From Methanobrevibacter olleyae (GTDB lineage Archaea > Methanobacteriota > Methanobacteria > Methanobacteriales > Methanobacteriaceae), in contig SUTG01000013.1 in assembly GCA_015063035.1 (NCBI GenBank), positions 1 to 40,523 on the forward strand: a DNA stretch of 40,523 nt, written 5' to 3'. Below the pieces are notes generated by a model. That model was not told the DNA's origin. It saw nothing but the letters and a program-made list of their open reading frames with translations, and made no database searches. The translations under genes and the position numbers were made by a program. Shown here piece after piece: positions 16,632-26,362 of the stretch. Every line of letters begins with the position of its first letter. Position 1 is the first letter of the stretch.

Positions 16632-19031
16632 TCAAAGATTCTTTAAATTTACTCCAGCAACTATTGCTTGTCCTAAGGATACTGATCCATCTCCTGGACA
16701 GGAGTTGATGTGTTGGATAAATTCAAATCCTTCTTTTTCTATTGCATCCTTGATATGTGATGTGATTGCCTCGTTATAGAACACTCCACCAGTTGCACCA
16801 ATTGTTTTGATTCCTTTTTCTCTAGCAGATTCTACAGCAAGCTTTGCAAGTCCAATGCTTACTGCCTTTTGCCCTGCAACTGCTATCTTATTAAGGTTTT
16901 CTCCCTCTTCAATCTTGTCTACAATATATCTCATTATTGCTGTAGTGTCAAGAATCATCCTTTTTCCATTTTCATCTTCGTATTCCTTGATGATTATTGG
17001 GAAATCCTCGAGGGTGTCCTCTTCCTTGTAATCATATGCATATGATTCCAATTTCATGGAAGCTTCACCTTCATAGCTACGTTTGTCACATATGTGAAGT
17101 GCAGTAGAAACTGAGTCAAGAACTCTTCCTGTACTTGTATTAATTCCAACATTGAGATTGGTTTCCAATTGCCTGAACAAGCTTTTTATTTCAATTGCCC
17201 CATGCTGGAATGAGTCTATGTAATTATTGTTCAATAGTTCCTTTACATAGTCTTCAGTGTACTTTTCACTTTCGTAGTCACTGTTATGATTAGACAATAT
17301 GGCTGCCATCATTCTCACAGGATATTTGGTACATAAGTCTCCACCAGGCATCTTTTGAGGCATTAAGGAAGCTGTTCTTTCATATTCCCTAATGTTTGTG
17401 TATAGTATTTCCCCTCCCCAAGAGTTGCCGTCTCCACCATATCCTACTCCATCAGCAGCTATTATGATTATTTCACCATTTGTGCTGTCTTTATTATGAT
17501 GGTCATTCAATAGTGAAATTCCATGAGCATGATGATGTTGTACAGGTATCAATGGGCAATCGTATTTTTCAGCATATTCCTTTGCAAGTCTTGTAGTGAA
17601 GAATTGTGGATGCAAATCGCATGCTATTGCATCGAAACTGTCTGTTTTTGTAATTCTCATCATATGCTTGATTGCTTCTTGCAGGAATTCATAGGTTCTG
17701 TACTTGTTTGTATTTCCAATATGCTGTGATACATATGCTTTTGAGTTCTTGAGGATTGTAAATGTAACATCAAGTTCAGGACCAAGTGCAAGAATGTTGA
17801 GATTGTCAAATTCAGGATTAAGATTTGTGTATTTTCCCTTCAAGTCATAAGGTTCCGGAGTGTATCCTCTGGAACGTCTAATGAATGCTAACTCATTGTT
17901 TCTGAATCTTGCTACAGAATCATCGCATCTGTTCAATATCCTTCTGTTGTGAATGAGGTAATAGTCAGCTATTGTGTCAAGATTTTTGAGTATTTCCTCA
18001 TTTGTAATCATCATTGGCTCTCCAGGAACATTTGCTGAAGTCATGATGTAAGCGGGAGTTTCTGTATGATTGAATAAAAGATGATGCAATGGAGCATATG
18101 GCAACATCACTCCAATGTTATGCAATCCGGGTGAAACTGACTGTGCAAAATCATAGTTTTCATTCTTTTTTAAGATTACAATAGGCCTTTCTTTTGATAA
18201 TAATGTCTCTTCTTCTGCATCGGATACAATTGCATACCCTTTAACCGTTTCAATGTCTGGACTCATTACTGCAAATGCTTGGTTTTCCCTACCTAACCTT
18301 TCCCTTAAAAGGCTTACAGTATCCTCAAGCATTACATTTGCCACTAAATGAGTTCCACCAATTCCCTTGATTGCAAATATTTTTCCTTCATCAAGGAGTC
18401 TTGCAGTCTCTTCCAATGGGTCTTCACAATCAACCTTAACTGGAGTTTGGTTATCATTCTTATATAATTCCAATGATGGTCCGCAGACTTCACAGCAACT
18501 TGCTTCTGCATGATAACGTCTATCCAATGGGTTTTTGTATTCCACTTCACATTCATTGCATAATGGGAAGTCATCCATAGTGGTCTTATCCCTATCATAT
18601 GGAACGTTTTCAATTACAGTAAAACGAGGTCCGCAATCGGTACATGCATTGAATGGATAATTGTATCTTCTGTTGTTTGGATCGTTTATCTCTTCCAAAC
18701 ACTTATCGCAGATTGCCAAATCAGGTGGAATGACAGATGTTCCTGAGAAACTGTCTGAACTTTCCTTAATTGTAAAATCAGCATATTTTTCCTCATTTGC
18801 AAGCTCTTCAGTTTCCAGATTGTTTATTTTAGCTATTGGAGGAAGCTCATTTTGGAGTTTGAATATGAAATCAGCTATTTTCTCAGCGGAACCTTGGATA
18901 ATTATCTCTACAACATTTCCCAAGTTTCTGACATAACCTGTTAATTCCAATTCAGTAGCTATCCTATATACGAAGGGTCTGAATCCTACTCCTTGCACAA
19001 TCCCTTCAACCAATACCTTTTCTGTTTTCAT
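16632..19031 (-). CDS. hypF: Carbamoyltransferase HypF
   Basis: 799 residues from [10 protein letters not shown] (19031); an ATG three codons earlier (19040) is possible, and GGTGA sits only two bases before the chosen start. Domains in order: acylphosphatase ([14 protein letters not shown], residues about 10-90); two zinc-binding segments with CDKC...CTDCGPRF and CNEC...CCEVCGPS (about 105-185); a YrdC-like domain (about 200-385); and a Kae1-like domain with VQHHHAHG near residue 480. HypF makes the thiocarbamoyl group on HypE that becomes the CN ligands of [NiFe]-hydrogenases, which hydrogenotrophic methanogens need. The other hyp genes are not here. It is divergent from larB. Confidence 0.97.
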   Translation of the reverse strand: MKTEKVLVEGIVQGVGFRPFVYRIATELELTGYVRNLGNVVEIIIQGSAEKIADFIFKLQNELPPIAKINNLETEELANEEKYADFTIKESSDSFSGTSVIPPDLAICDKCLEEINDPNNRRYNYPFNACTDCGPRFTVIENVPYDRDKTTMDDFPLCNECEVEYKNPLDRRYHAEASCCEVCGPSLELYKNDNQTPVKVDCEDPLEETARLLDEGKIFAIKGIGGTHLVANVMLEDTVSLLRERLGRENQAFAVMSPDIETVKGYAIVSDAEEETLLSKERPIVILKKNENYDFAQSVSPGLHNIGVMLPYAPLHHLLFNHTETPAYIMTSANVPGEPMMITNEEILKNLDTIADYYLIHNRRILNRCDDSVARFRNNELAFIRRSRGYTPEPYDLKGKYTNLNPEFDNLNILALGPELDVTFTILKNSKAYVSQHIGNTNKYRTYEFLQEAIKHMMRITKTDSFDAIACDLHPQFFTTRLAKEYAEKYDCPLIPVQHHHAHGISLLNDHHNKDSTNGEIIIIAADGVGYGGDGNSWGGEILYTNIREYERTASLMPQKMPGGDLCTKYPVRMMAAILSNHNSDYESEKYTEDYVKELLNNNYIDSFQHGAIEIKSLFRQLETNLNVGINTSTGRVLDSVSTALHICDKRSYEGEASMKLESYAYDYKEEDTLEDFPIIIKEYEDENGKRMILDTTAIMRYIVDKIEEGENLNKIAVAGQKAVSIGLAKLAVESAREKGIKTIGATGGVFYNEAITSHIKDAIEKEGFEFIQHINSCPGDGSVSLGQAIVAGVNLKNL

Positions 19032-19191
19032 GGTCACCATCTAAAATAAAATCATAAATAAAAATTAATAATAATAAAAAATATCATAATTAATAATCAA
19101 TATAATAATTATATATTATAGTAATTATAAATCTTTTTAATATAATATTTTCTATTTACTGATAAATTTATTTTATAATGTTTGTGATAAA

Positions 19192-20022
19192 ATGAAAGAA
19201 ATTCTTAAAAGTCTTGCTGAAGGTAAAATATCAATTGAAGAATGTGAGACTCTTTTAAAGGCTGAAAGCATTCGCCAATTAGATGATGTGGCTCAAATTG
19301 ACACTTCCCGTAAGGATAGGACTGGATTTCCAGAAGCTATTTTAGCTGATAGCAAGGATTATGATGATCTCTTGACCATTATAAAACGATTTTTTGAAAA
19401 ACAGGAATCTGATAGTGATTCAATTGAATTAAAAAACAATATCATAATTACAAGATTATCTGGGGAAAGATATGGGGCATTGGAAAAGGATTTGGATTAT
19501 CTTTTTGAAAAGGGAATCAGGTTTGATTACAATAAGAGAGCTAAGATTCTGATAATCTATAAGGATTCTTTAGTTGACTTCAATTCTGAATATGGCAAGG
19601 TAGGACTTTTGACTGCAGGAACCTCTGACATTCCAATCGCTGAGGAAGCGAAAGTTATCGTTGAACAGGGAGGATGTGAAGTCATTAGTTCCTATGATAT
19701 CGGTGTTGCAGGAATCCATAGGCTATTCCCACAGATTGCACATATGGTTGAAGAGGATGTCTGCGCATTCATTGTCTGTGCAGGAATGGAGGGGGCATTG
19801 CCTTCTGTAGTTGCAGGATTGGTGGATGTTCCTGTAATTGCTGTTCCAACATCTGTAGGATATGGAATCGGTGCAGATGGAAAGGCGGCATTGTATTCAA
19901 TGTTGCAGTCCTGTGCTCCCGGATTGTCAGTTGTCAATATTGACAATGGGTTCGGTGCAGGAGTTTGCGCTTTGACCATTGCTAAGAATATTGCTAAAAA
20001 GGTAAGAATGTCTAAAGAATAG
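19192..20022 (+). CDS. larB: LarB-like nickel pincer cofactor biosynthesis protein
   Basis: 276 residues. The C-terminal half is related to PurE (GLLTAGTSDIPIAEEA, YDIGVAGIHRL, VCAGMEGALPSVVAGL, PTSVGYG), as in LarB, which carboxylates and hydrolyses nicotinic acid adenine dinucleotide in making the nickel pincer cofactor of lactate racemase-type enzymes. The N-terminal segment starting MKEILKSLAEGKIS is also typical. larC and larE are not in the window. It lies divergently from hypF, another nickel-enzyme maturation gene. A weak GTGAT precedes the ATG. Confidence 0.9.
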   Translation: MKEILKSLAEGKISIEECETLLKAESIRQLDDVAQIDTSRKDRTGFPEAILADSKDYDDLLTIIKRFFEKQESDSDSIELKNNIIITRLSGERYGALEKDLDYLFEKGIRFDYNKRAKILIIYKDSLVDFNSEYGKVGLLTAGTSDIPIAEEAKVIVEQGGCEVISSYDIGVAGIHRLFPQIAHMVEEDVCAFIVCAGMEGALPSVVAGLVDVPVIAVPTSVGYGIGADGKAALYSMLQSCAPGLSVVNIDNGFGAGVCALTIAKNIAKKVRMSKE

Positions 20023-20141
20023 GTATTTTTATTTTATATTACTTTATATTATTTTATATTATTTTTTATCAATTTTGATTATTTTCAATTGTATTATTTT
20101 AATATTTTAATTAAATTAATTTTTTTATATTGGTGTTTATA

Positions 20142-20774
20142 TTGATTTTTAGAGATTTCAATCCGGAAATTCATGATGTTTATAAAGTGGCTGAATTAAT
20201 CTATGATGTTGATTATAGAACATTCAAGCATGTTTTCAAATCAAAGGAAGAAGGTGTGGAAGCCATTAAAAACAGATTGCTTCTGATTGATTTTGCGGAA
20301 GATGCTGAAGCGGATGAAAATGACTTGTTCTATGTCTTCTTTGATGATGAAGATACTGAGGAAAAGGAAATCATTGGAATGTTCAATGGTGGAAAAGGAG
20401 TCCAGCATTCTCTTTTTGGAGATATAAAAAATCAATTCAAAACCCTTAAGTTCTCTGAAGCATTAGGTCTTTCCAAGGTCTCTTTCATGGATAATTTCGT
20501 TTTGGTTGATGTTGAGGATGATGACTTTTACATTTGTGAATTGGCAATCTGCTCAAATCAAAGGGGGAAAGGTTATGGAACAGAAGCTTTAGACCAATTG
20601 ATTCAGCTTGCAAAGGATTTGGATTGCAAAAGAGTGGTTTTGGATGCAGACTTTAGAAATGATGGTGCATTCAGATTATACAGCTCTAAAGGATTCAAGA
20701 TCTTCAATAGGAAATCATTTGGTGTTCCAGGTAAAAAAAGAGGGATGCGTAATATGGAACTAATTCTCAAATAG
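20142..20774 (+). CDS. GNAT-family N-acetyltransferase
   Basis: 210 residues if it starts at the TTG at 20142, which has GGTG eight bases upstream; TTG 20130 and GTG 20133 are alternatives. The acetyl-CoA binding motif A is ELAICSNQRGKGYGTEALDQ (about residues 134-153), followed by a GNAT motif B with LYSSKGFKIFNR. Acceptor substrate unknown. The long acidic N-terminal segment before the motif (DAEADENDLFYVFFDDEDTE) is unusual. It stands alone, about 120 bases after larB on the same strand. Confidence 0.8.
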   Translation: MIFRDFNPEIHDVYKVAELIYDVDYRTFKHVFKSKEEGVEAIKNRLLLIDFAEDAEADENDLFYVFFDDEDTEEKEIIGMFNGGKGVQHSLFGDIKNQFKTLKFSEALGLSKVSFMDNFVLVDVEDDDFYICELAICSNQRGKGYGTEALDQLIQLAKDLDCKRVVLDADFRNDGAFRLYSSKGFKIFNRKSFGVPGKKRGMRNMELILK

Positions 20775-20868
20775 CTATTTTCGCTATTATTTTTTATCAC
20801 TTAAATTTATTCGTAAGCCATAAAACTAATTATTCTTTCATAAAAAAAGAAGATGGTTTTTGAAAGAG

Positions 20869-21159
20869 TTATTTTCTTCTTCTTTCAAATTCTTCTAGAA
20901 TTTCATCAAATTCCACTCCTTTGTATGCTAAAAGGAGCAATGTATGAAATATCAAGTCAACAGATTCATAAACCAAATTCTCATCATTTTTAGAAGCGAT
21001 GAGAGTTTCTCCACATTCTTCAGCTATTTTTTCAAGAATCTTATCCTCTGCCTTCTTGTCGCTGTCTTTCATAATGTTGGAGGTGTATGAGTCTATTGGG
21101 CAGTCTCTGCGACTTTCCAATACTTCATAAACATCTCTTAAAATCTTGTCATCTACCAT
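20869..21159 (-). CDS. hisE: Phosphoribosyl-ATP diphosphatase
   Basis: 96 residues from the ATG at 21159 ([14 protein letters not shown]), with GGAAGTGA upstream; a longer frame would overlap the preceding gene. The MazG-like helical fold shows [19 protein letters not shown] and the late [18 protein letters not shown]. HisE hydrolyses PR-ATP to PR-AMP, the second step of histidine synthesis. It follows the CBS-ParB-like gene after 19 bases, so they probably share a transcript; hisI is not here. Confidence 0.95.
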   Translation of the reverse strand: MVDDKILRDVYEVLESRRDCPIDSYTSNIMKDSDKKAEDKILEKIAEECGETLIASKNDENLVYESVDLIFHTLLLLAYKGVEFDEILEEFERRRK

Positions 21160-21178
21160 CAATTCACTTCCAATATGC

Positions 21179-21985
21179 TTAGTGTTTTTGTTGCGCATTT
21201 TTAATAGTTTCAGTTATTGCAATCAATGGATGTTGATCATCATCAATGATGGTTATGTCATTAAATGAATTCAATCCTTGTTTTTCAGCGGTTTTTTCCA
21301 TACCTAACTTAATGTCCTTATGGAAATCCACAACATAGGAATCAATCTTATCCAATCCTAATTTTACAGAAGCAACTGCTCTGTGGTGCCCATCCACTAA
21401 AATGTATCTTTCACCACTTTTAACAATGATGGTTGGTTCTGCCAATCCTTTTTCAAGTTCATAGGTTCTTCCTTGCAATTCATCAGCGTAAACCCTATCC
21501 TGTGTAGGTCTGATTTTATTTACAGGAACTTCCTCTCTTGTTAATGTGGTTTTAATGTCATAGAGCTTTTCCATGGTTTCCTTAAATGCATTGACTTTAG
21601 TTGGAGTTGACCTTTCAATATGTGATCTTACAATATCTGTGTTGGTCATAATTCCTTTCACATGTCTTTCCTTATCAACAACTGGAAGTCTTGAAATGCC
21701 ATGTCTGAACATCACTCTTGATGCATCGTTAATGTGCATATCCTCTCTTGCAACGATTACATCTGTAGACATTATTCCGCTTACTTGGTCAGTTACCCAA
21801 TCCTTTAGCAATAAGTCGTAAGCAGTGATTATTCCAACGATTTGTCCTTCTTCATCAACAACAGGATAACCGTCGTGCTTTGTTTGTTTCATTAATTTAA
21901 TAACATCATTGTTGAGAGTATCATATTTCACTGTAAATACATCTTTTGTCATGTAGTCTCTTACTGTTGCCTTTTCTGTATCCAT
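21179..21985 (-). CDS. CBS-domain protein with ParB-like C-terminal domain
   Basis: 268 residues from the ATG at 21985, preceded by GGAGGGTGA. Two CBS motifs occupy residues about 1-130 ([37 protein letters not shown]) and would bind an adenine nucleotide. The C-terminal part, from [20 protein letters not shown] to [15 protein letters not shown], is the ParB/sulfiredoxin-like nucleotide-binding fold. This fusion occurs in methanogens, but its function is not known. It could be a nucleotide-sensing enzyme or regulator. It precedes hisE. Confidence 0.85.
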   Translation of the reverse strand: MDTEKATVRDYMTKDVFTVKYDTLNNDVIKLMKQTKHDGYPVVDEEGQIVGIITAYDLLLKDWVTDQVSGIMSTDVIVAREDMHINDASRVMFRHGISRLPVVDKERHVKGIMTNTDIVRSHIERSTPTKVNAFKETMEKLYDIKTTLTREEVPVNKIRPTQDRVYADELQGRTYELEKGLAEPTIIVKSGERYILVDGHHRAVASVKLGLDKIDSYVVDFHKDIKLGMEKTAEKQGLNSFNDITIIDDDQHPLIAITETIKNAQQKH

Positions 21986-22041
21986 ATTCACCCTCCCTTG
22001 TATTAAATTTTTGATATTTTAAAAGAAATATTGAAGAAGGT

Positions 22042-23397
22042 TTATTCTTCAAGCAATTCCTTTAATATTTTTACAGTTTCTCTTGGGTCCGCTTTTCCTT
22101 TGGTTAATCTCATTACTTGACCCATCAGGAAGTTCAATGCACCTTTTTCCCCATTGTGGTAATCATCTACAGCTTTAGGGTTTTCTTCAACCGCTTGTTT
22201 AGCAGCAGCTTGAACTTCATCATCTTTAACTACACCAATTAATCCTAACTCTTCAGCTATTTGCTTTGGAGTTTGCTTGTTGTTCGGCATTTGTTCAATG
22301 ATTCTTTGACCTGCCTTGGTGGTTATTTCCTTATTGAGAAGCATATTAAGGAATTCAATCAAGTCATCTGCCAAGATTCCGCTTTCTGCAAAGTCAAGCT
22401 TATTGTAAGTCAACACCCTTTTAAGTTCATCTCTCATCCATTTAGCTGCGAATTTAGGGTCAACTTCTTTAGCCACTTCTTCGTAGCATTGAGCCAAATC
22501 AAGTTCTGAGGTAAGAACTTTTGCAGATTCCTCATCGATTCCATACTCTTCAACAAACCTTTTAACCTTGTTGTGTGGCGCTTCAGGCATCACATCAAGA
22601 ACCTTGTTGATTTGGTCATCGCTGATTTTCATTGGTGGCAAATCAGGGTCTGGGATGAATCTGTAGTCATCTGCATTTTCCTTATCCCTCATTGAAACGG
22701 TAATCATTTGTGATTCTAAGAAAGCTCTTGTTTCCTGTTTGACTTCACGGCCTCTTTTCAAGAGGTTTTTCTGTCTGATAACTTCGAAGTTCAATGCCTT
22801 GTATGCACCTTTAATGGAGTTGATGTTTTTCATTTCCACCCTGTTTCCACCATTGATGGAAACGTTTACATCCGCTCTCATGGTACCTTCTCCACGAGCT
22901 CCTCCACTGTATTCCAATACTCTGATAAGCTCTTTCAAGAAGTTACGTGCCTCTTCCGGTGAGTGCATATCAGGTTCAGTAACGATCTCGATAAGTGGAA
23001 TTCCAGAACGATTGAAGTCTACAATACCTCTATCAGGTTTGAATTGTCCCGGATCCTCTTCCATGTGAATTTCTCTGATTCTCACACCATTCAATTCACC
23101 TTCGTAACCTATTGGGACAGAGGTTTTCTGATATCCGCAAGGCAAGTCAGGATAATCATAGTGTTTTCTCATGAAATAAGTAAAGTTTTTATCAATTTTA
23201 CAGTTAAGCATCAATGAAATCATTAAAGCGTTTTCAATAGCTTTTTCATTGGTTGGAAATGGTTTTGCACCTGGTTGGTTTAAACATACTGGGCAAACGT
23301 TTGTGTTTGCTGGTGCTTCTTGATAGTTTGTTGGACAGTTACAGAATAACTTTGAGTCGGTTTCAAGCTGTACGTGAATCTCAAGTCCACACATCAT
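22042..23397 (-). CDS. gatB: Asp-tRNA(Asn)/Glu-tRNA(Gln) amidotransferase subunit B
   Basis: 451 residues. The start MMCGLEIHVQLETDSKLFCN and NTNVCPVCLNQPGA are signature sequences of GatB, including Cys pairs that can bind zinc, followed by the DYPDLPCGYQ segment and a C-terminal helical YqeY-like tail. It binds misacylated tRNA, on which GatCAB amidates the amino acid. gatA and gatC are not in the window. The clearest GGAGG lies about 22 bases upstream, too far for a usual site, so the exact start is slightly uncertain. Confidence 0.95.
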   Translation of the reverse strand: MMCGLEIHVQLETDSKLFCNCPTNYQEAPANTNVCPVCLNQPGAKPFPTNEKAIENALMISLMLNCKIDKNFTYFMRKHYDYPDLPCGYQKTSVPIGYEGELNGVRIREIHMEEDPGQFKPDRGIVDFNRSGIPLIEIVTEPDMHSPEEARNFLKELIRVLEYSGGARGEGTMRADVNVSINGGNRVEMKNINSIKGAYKALNFEVIRQKNLLKRGREVKQETRAFLESQMITVSMRDKENADDYRFIPDPDLPPMKISDDQINKVLDVMPEAPHNKVKRFVEEYGIDEESAKVLTSELDLAQCYEEVAKEVDPKFAAKWMRDELKRVLTYNKLDFAESGILADDLIEFLNMLLNKEITTKAGQRIIEQMPNNKQTPKQIAEELGLIGVVKDDEVQAAAKQAVEENPKAVDDYHNGEKGALNFLMGQVMRLTKGKADPRETVKILKELLEE

Positions 23398-23630
23398 ATT
23401 TACGTCTATATCAATCCCTCCAAGGATTTTAATTATTATATTATTGTTTTTTTTAATTAAATAAGAATAAGTAGTTAATAGAAATAAGCAGTAACTTATG
23501 AAAAGTTATTTAAAAAGTTATGTTAATTAACTATAAATTCATATTATGTTACTTTATGTTCTATTATATTTATAAAGATTTTCTTTATATAAAATATTAG
23601 ATATTAAAAGTATTAAAAAAATAAGATTAA

Positions 23631-24626
23631 TTACTTATATTTGTTTTTCATGGAATCCTTAATGTATCTTTTGATGTATTGATCTAATTCTGGGCTGATT
23701 TCGCTTTTTTCAGGACCTAATTTGCTTTTGTCTGTAAATGTTCCCTTAAGTGTTCTTCCAGTCCATTTAACCTCTTCTTCAACTCTTTTTCCATATTTGG
23801 TACCAAACATTTTAAAGAGTGGGAATTTAGTGATTCCATTAGCTCCGCTTAAGATAAGAATTCCTATATTTGCCAAGTTGTCAGTCCATGTTCCACAAAT
23901 GATTTCCAAATCTGGGAATTCAAGCCTTATTGTAGACACTACCTTGGCATAGTATAATGATGCTGGCTGGGAGCTGTTTACATATTCGGTTTCCGGATGA
24001 GGATTTAAGGAATAAAAGATTACTCTATCTATTTTATGTTCTCTTATGTAATCTTTCAGGTATCCCACATCTTCAAAGCTTTCCCCAAGACCTAATATTA
24101 TTGTAATTGCTTTTTTAAATCCTAAATCTCCTGCAGTATCTAGCATATCGCTGATTTGGTCCAATGGCTTGCTTGGGCAAACAGTCTTTTGGAACTCTGG
24201 ATTTGCCGCTTCAACTGCTCCTGTGATTCCTTTTATTTCAGAGCCATATTCATCCAATTCAGAAGTGATTCCAGTGTTTAGCCAAACTCCATCGCCTGTG
24301 ATTGATTGAATGCTTTCAGCTATTGACTTGATTTCTGCAGTGGTGAATGATTTATATCCTCCGGATAGGAATTCTATATTCCATCCAAGTCTGTTGCACA
24401 TTTCAGCTTCTGCCAATATATTGTTCACTCGGCGTTTTGCTTTAGTCGGATCCTTGATTTTGTTTTTTTGAGTGCTCATATAGCAGAATTTGCAGTCTCC
24501 CTTATCACACCACCATGATAAAAAAACAGCTCGTTCCAAGCTTATTTCAGTATATCCCTTCTTTAAGCTAAGATTGTTTGCCTTGGTGACCAATTCAAGT
24601 GTTTCAATGCTGTTTATGTCATTCAT
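23631..24626 (-). CDS. Radical SAM protein with unusual CX4CX2C cluster motif
   Basis: 331 residues with AAGGCGA upstream of the ATG. The Fe-S motif is CDKGDCKFC (about residues 40-48), spacing C-x4-C-x2-C instead of the usual C-x3-C-x2-C. The rest fits a BioB/HydE-like radical SAM barrel: FLSGGYKSFT, LNTGITSEL, AVEAANPEFQKTV, ITIILGLGESFEDV, VIFYSLNPHPETEY. HmdB, of Hmd hydrogenase cofactor synthesis, is a possible relative; it is known for a C-x5-C-x2-C motif. Biotin synthase is less likely, because its usual motifs are absent. Function open. Confidence 0.8.
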   Translation of the reverse strand: MNDINSIETLELVTKANNLSLKKGYTEISLERAVFLSWWCDKGDCKFCYMSTQKNKIKDPTKAKRRVNNILAEAEMCNRLGWNIEFLSGGYKSFTTAEIKSIAESIQSITGDGVWLNTGITSELDEYGSEIKGITGAVEAANPEFQKTVCPSKPLDQISDMLDTAGDLGFKKAITIILGLGESFEDVGYLKDYIREHKIDRVIFYSLNPHPETEYVNSSQPASLYYAKVVSTIRLEFPDLEIICGTWTDNLANIGILILSGANGITKFPLFKMFGTKYGKRVEEEVKWTGRTLKGTFTDKSKLGPEKSEISPELDQYIKRYIKDSMKNKYK

Positions 24627-24773
24627 GGTTTCGCCTTTTTTACCTTTCTTTTTCTTAGATTTTTCTTAGATTTCTTTAATAATTTATATTCATTCTCATA
24701 TATTAAATTTTTATATTAAATTTTACAAAATATTTGGAATATGATATTTTTTCAAAATGTTTTGATAGAAACA

Positions 24774-24811
24774 TTTATATACTATGTAAATCAACATAAT
24801 ATTACTGTATT
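24774..24811 (+). promoter_or_regulatory. Promoter of the tRNA Asn-Met-Glu-Leu-His cluster
   Basis: TATA box TTTATATA (24774-24781), 22 bases, then ACTGTATT (24804-24811). The same pair with the same spacing stands before tRNA-Cys at 26024. The second element falls about where transcription would start. Confidence 0.6.
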
Positions 24812-24860
24812 ATTCAGTATGTATTTTTTAAAACTATGATTTGCAAGCATGGGTTGTTTT

Positions 24861-24933
<73 letters not shown>

Positions 24934-24938
24934 CTTTT

Positions 24939-25012
24939 GGGCCCATAGCTTAGCCAGGTAGAGCGCTCGGCTCATAACCGGGATGTCATGGGTTCGAATC
25001 CCATTGGGCCCA
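24939..25012 (+). tRNA. tRNA-Met (CAT)
   Basis: Acceptor GGGCCCA pairs with TGGGCCC; anticodon loop CTCATAA with CAT; T-loop GGTTCGAATCC; discriminator A. A CAT anticodon can also mean the initiator or an Ile2 tRNA with modified C34. Elongator Met is the default reading, and Ile2 cannot be excluded. Confidence 0.9.
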
Positions 25013-25044
25013 TTGTATAATCTAGTTTTACTGCATTCGTATTT

Positions 25045-25122
<78 letters not shown>

Positions 25123-25170
25123 TTTTTTATATTAGAAAGATATTTGGGAATCTCCTTCCCTCTCTTTTTA

Positions 25171-25253
25171 GCGGGGGTGTCCGAGCGGCCAAAGGAGACA
25201 GGCTTAGGACCTGTTGACGCAGGTCTACCAGGGTTCGAATCCCTGCTCCCGCA
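25171..25253 (+). tRNA. tRNA-Leu (TAG)
   Basis: Class II tRNA of 83 bases with a long variable arm (TTGACGCAGGTCTACCA region). Acceptor GCGGGGG with CTCCCGC, anticodon loop CTTAGGA, discriminator A. Confidence 0.96.
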
Positions 25254-25298
25254 TATTCTTTAATTTTTTTAGTTTTTATTCCTAGATGGTATTCGTTT

Positions 25299-25374
25299 GC
25301 CGGGGTAGGGTAGGCGGTCATCCTACGGGACTGTGGATCCTGTGACTCGGGTTCAAATCTCGGCCCCGGCCCCA
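25299..25374 (+). tRNA. tRNA-His (GTG), with encoded CCA
   Basis: Acceptor GCCGGGG with CCCCGGC, anticodon loop CTGTGGA, discriminator C (25371) followed by CCA at 25372-25374. The base before position 1 is T, so the G-1 needed for histidylation must be added after transcription. It is the only tRNA of the cluster with encoded CCA. Confidence 0.95.
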
Positions 25375-25575
25375 TTTTTAAACTCTTTTTATTATTTTAA
25401 CTCTTTTAAACTACTTTTTAATTGATCTTTCACATTCTAAAAAAGTTTATTTGTTCCAATTTATTTTTCATATTACTTTTCAAATGCTCTAACTGCTTTT
25501 ATTTATATGTAAAGAAATAAACTAATTATAATTAGGTTACATTTTTAATAGGTTACATTTTATGTGGGTTTTAAT

Positions 25576-25983
25576 ATGGCTAAAAAAGGTTCAGCTGAAG
25601 AAAGAGATTTAGTTCACAAATTATGGGATAGAGGTTTTGCAGCTATGAGAGCTCCAGCATCTGGAGGAGCTACTAAAAAGCCATTGCCTGATGTTATAGC
25701 GGGAAATGGCAAGACATACTTAGCTATTGAAGTAAAGACAACCACTAAAGACAAGATTTATATTGATTATCCTCAAATAGATGCTTTGATAGAGTTTTCA
25801 GAGACTTTTGGTGCAGATCCTTATCTTGGTGTTAAATTCAAATACACAAAATGGTTCTTCCTATCTCCAGATTTAATTGAGAAAACCAGAAATGGAAATT
25901 ATAAGGTGGAGAAGAACTATTGTTTGGAGAAGGCATATGAGATTGATGAAATCTGTGGCTTTGACAAGCAAGTCAAATTCTAG
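25576..25983 (+). CDS. hjc: Holliday junction resolvase Hjc
   Basis: 135 residues from the ATG at 25576 (MAKKGSAEERDLVHKLW); a GTG at 25564 would add four residues. The archaeal Hjc nuclease core is present: the early acidic residue in AEERDL, GFAAMRAPASGGA, PLPDVIAG, and AIEVKTT, which supply the catalytic E-D-E-K set. It cuts four-way DNA junctions during recombination and repair. It lies between tRNA-His and tRNA-Cys on the same strand, with no obvious partner gene. Confidence 0.95.
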   Translation: MAKKGSAEERDLVHKLWDRGFAAMRAPASGGATKKPLPDVIAGNGKTYLAIEVKTTTKDKIYIDYPQIDALIEFSETFGADPYLGVKFKYTKWFFLSPDLIEKTRNGNYKVEKNYCLEKAYEIDEICGFDKQVKF

Positions 25984-26023
25984 TCATCGAATTTTATTTT
26001 ATTTCTTCATTTTTATCAATAAG

Positions 26024-26061
26024 TTTATATATTATTAAAACATACTTTATAATACTGTATT
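26024..26061 (+). promoter_or_regulatory. Promoter of tRNA-Cys
   Basis: TTTATATA (26024-26031), 22 bases, then ACTGTATT (26054-26061), the same elements and spacing as upstream of the tRNA-Asn cluster. The mature tRNA starts ten bases later. Confidence 0.6.
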
Positions 26062-26070
26062 CTTATTTAT

Positions 26071-26142
26071 GCCAAGATAGCTTAGAGGCGAAGCGGTTGG
26101 CTGCAGACCAATTACACGGGAGTTCAAATCTCTCTCTTGGCT
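26071..26142 (+). tRNA. tRNA-Cys (GCA)
   Basis: Acceptor GCCAAGA with TCTTGGC, anticodon loop CTGCAGA, discriminator T as usual for Cys. CCA not encoded. Confidence 0.95.
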
Positions 26143-26180
26143 TTAGGTTAACATATTTAATATGTTAATCTATTAAGTAT

Positions 26181-26336
26181 GGGGTTATGGTGTAACCTGG
26201 CATCATCTGGGACTCCAGTTGTCTTTGAAGAAATACGCGTAGTCTGATGATCAGTATACATTGGTTATGTGATGACCAATTGGAGTACTGAGGCAAGAGA
26301 AATCCCAGGATCGGGGTTCAAATCCCTGTGACCCCA
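26181..26336 (+). tRNA. tRNA-Trp (CCA) with intron carrying a box C/D guide
   Basis: Acceptor GGGGTTA pairs with TGACCCC, discriminator A. The anticodon CCA is at 26215-26217. An intron of about 83 bases (26219-26301) lies after position 37, and the exons rejoin to the loop CTCCAGA between TGGGA and TCCCA. At the splice ends CTC pairs with GAG, and TTGTCT with AGGCAA, in the manner of the bulge-helix-bulge motif recognised by the archaeal splicing endonuclease. Confidence 0.95.
26219..26301 (+). ncRNA. Box C/D methylation guide RNA within the tRNA-Trp intron
   Basis: Box C TGATGA (26245-26250), box C' TGATGA (26270-26275) and box D CTGA (26288-26291). The ten bases before D, CAATTGGAGT (26277-26286), are complementary (one G-U) to ACTCCAGTTG (26212-26221). 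The fifth base upstream of D pairs with C34, so the guide should direct 2'-O-methylation of C34. A clear D' box is not seen. Confidence 0.85.
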
Positions 26337-26362
26337 TTTTTACTTAATTTTTTACTATTTTT

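Noticed and set aside
23631-24626. Biotin synthase (bioB), suggested by nearby bioW-bioF
   Set aside because: The cluster motif spacing differs and the usual BioB signatures are absent. The gene is also 13 kb away from bioW-bioF.
25127-25375. Protein-like frame on the minus strand across tRNA-Leu and tRNA-His
   Set aside because: It is the complement of two clearly folded tRNA genes.
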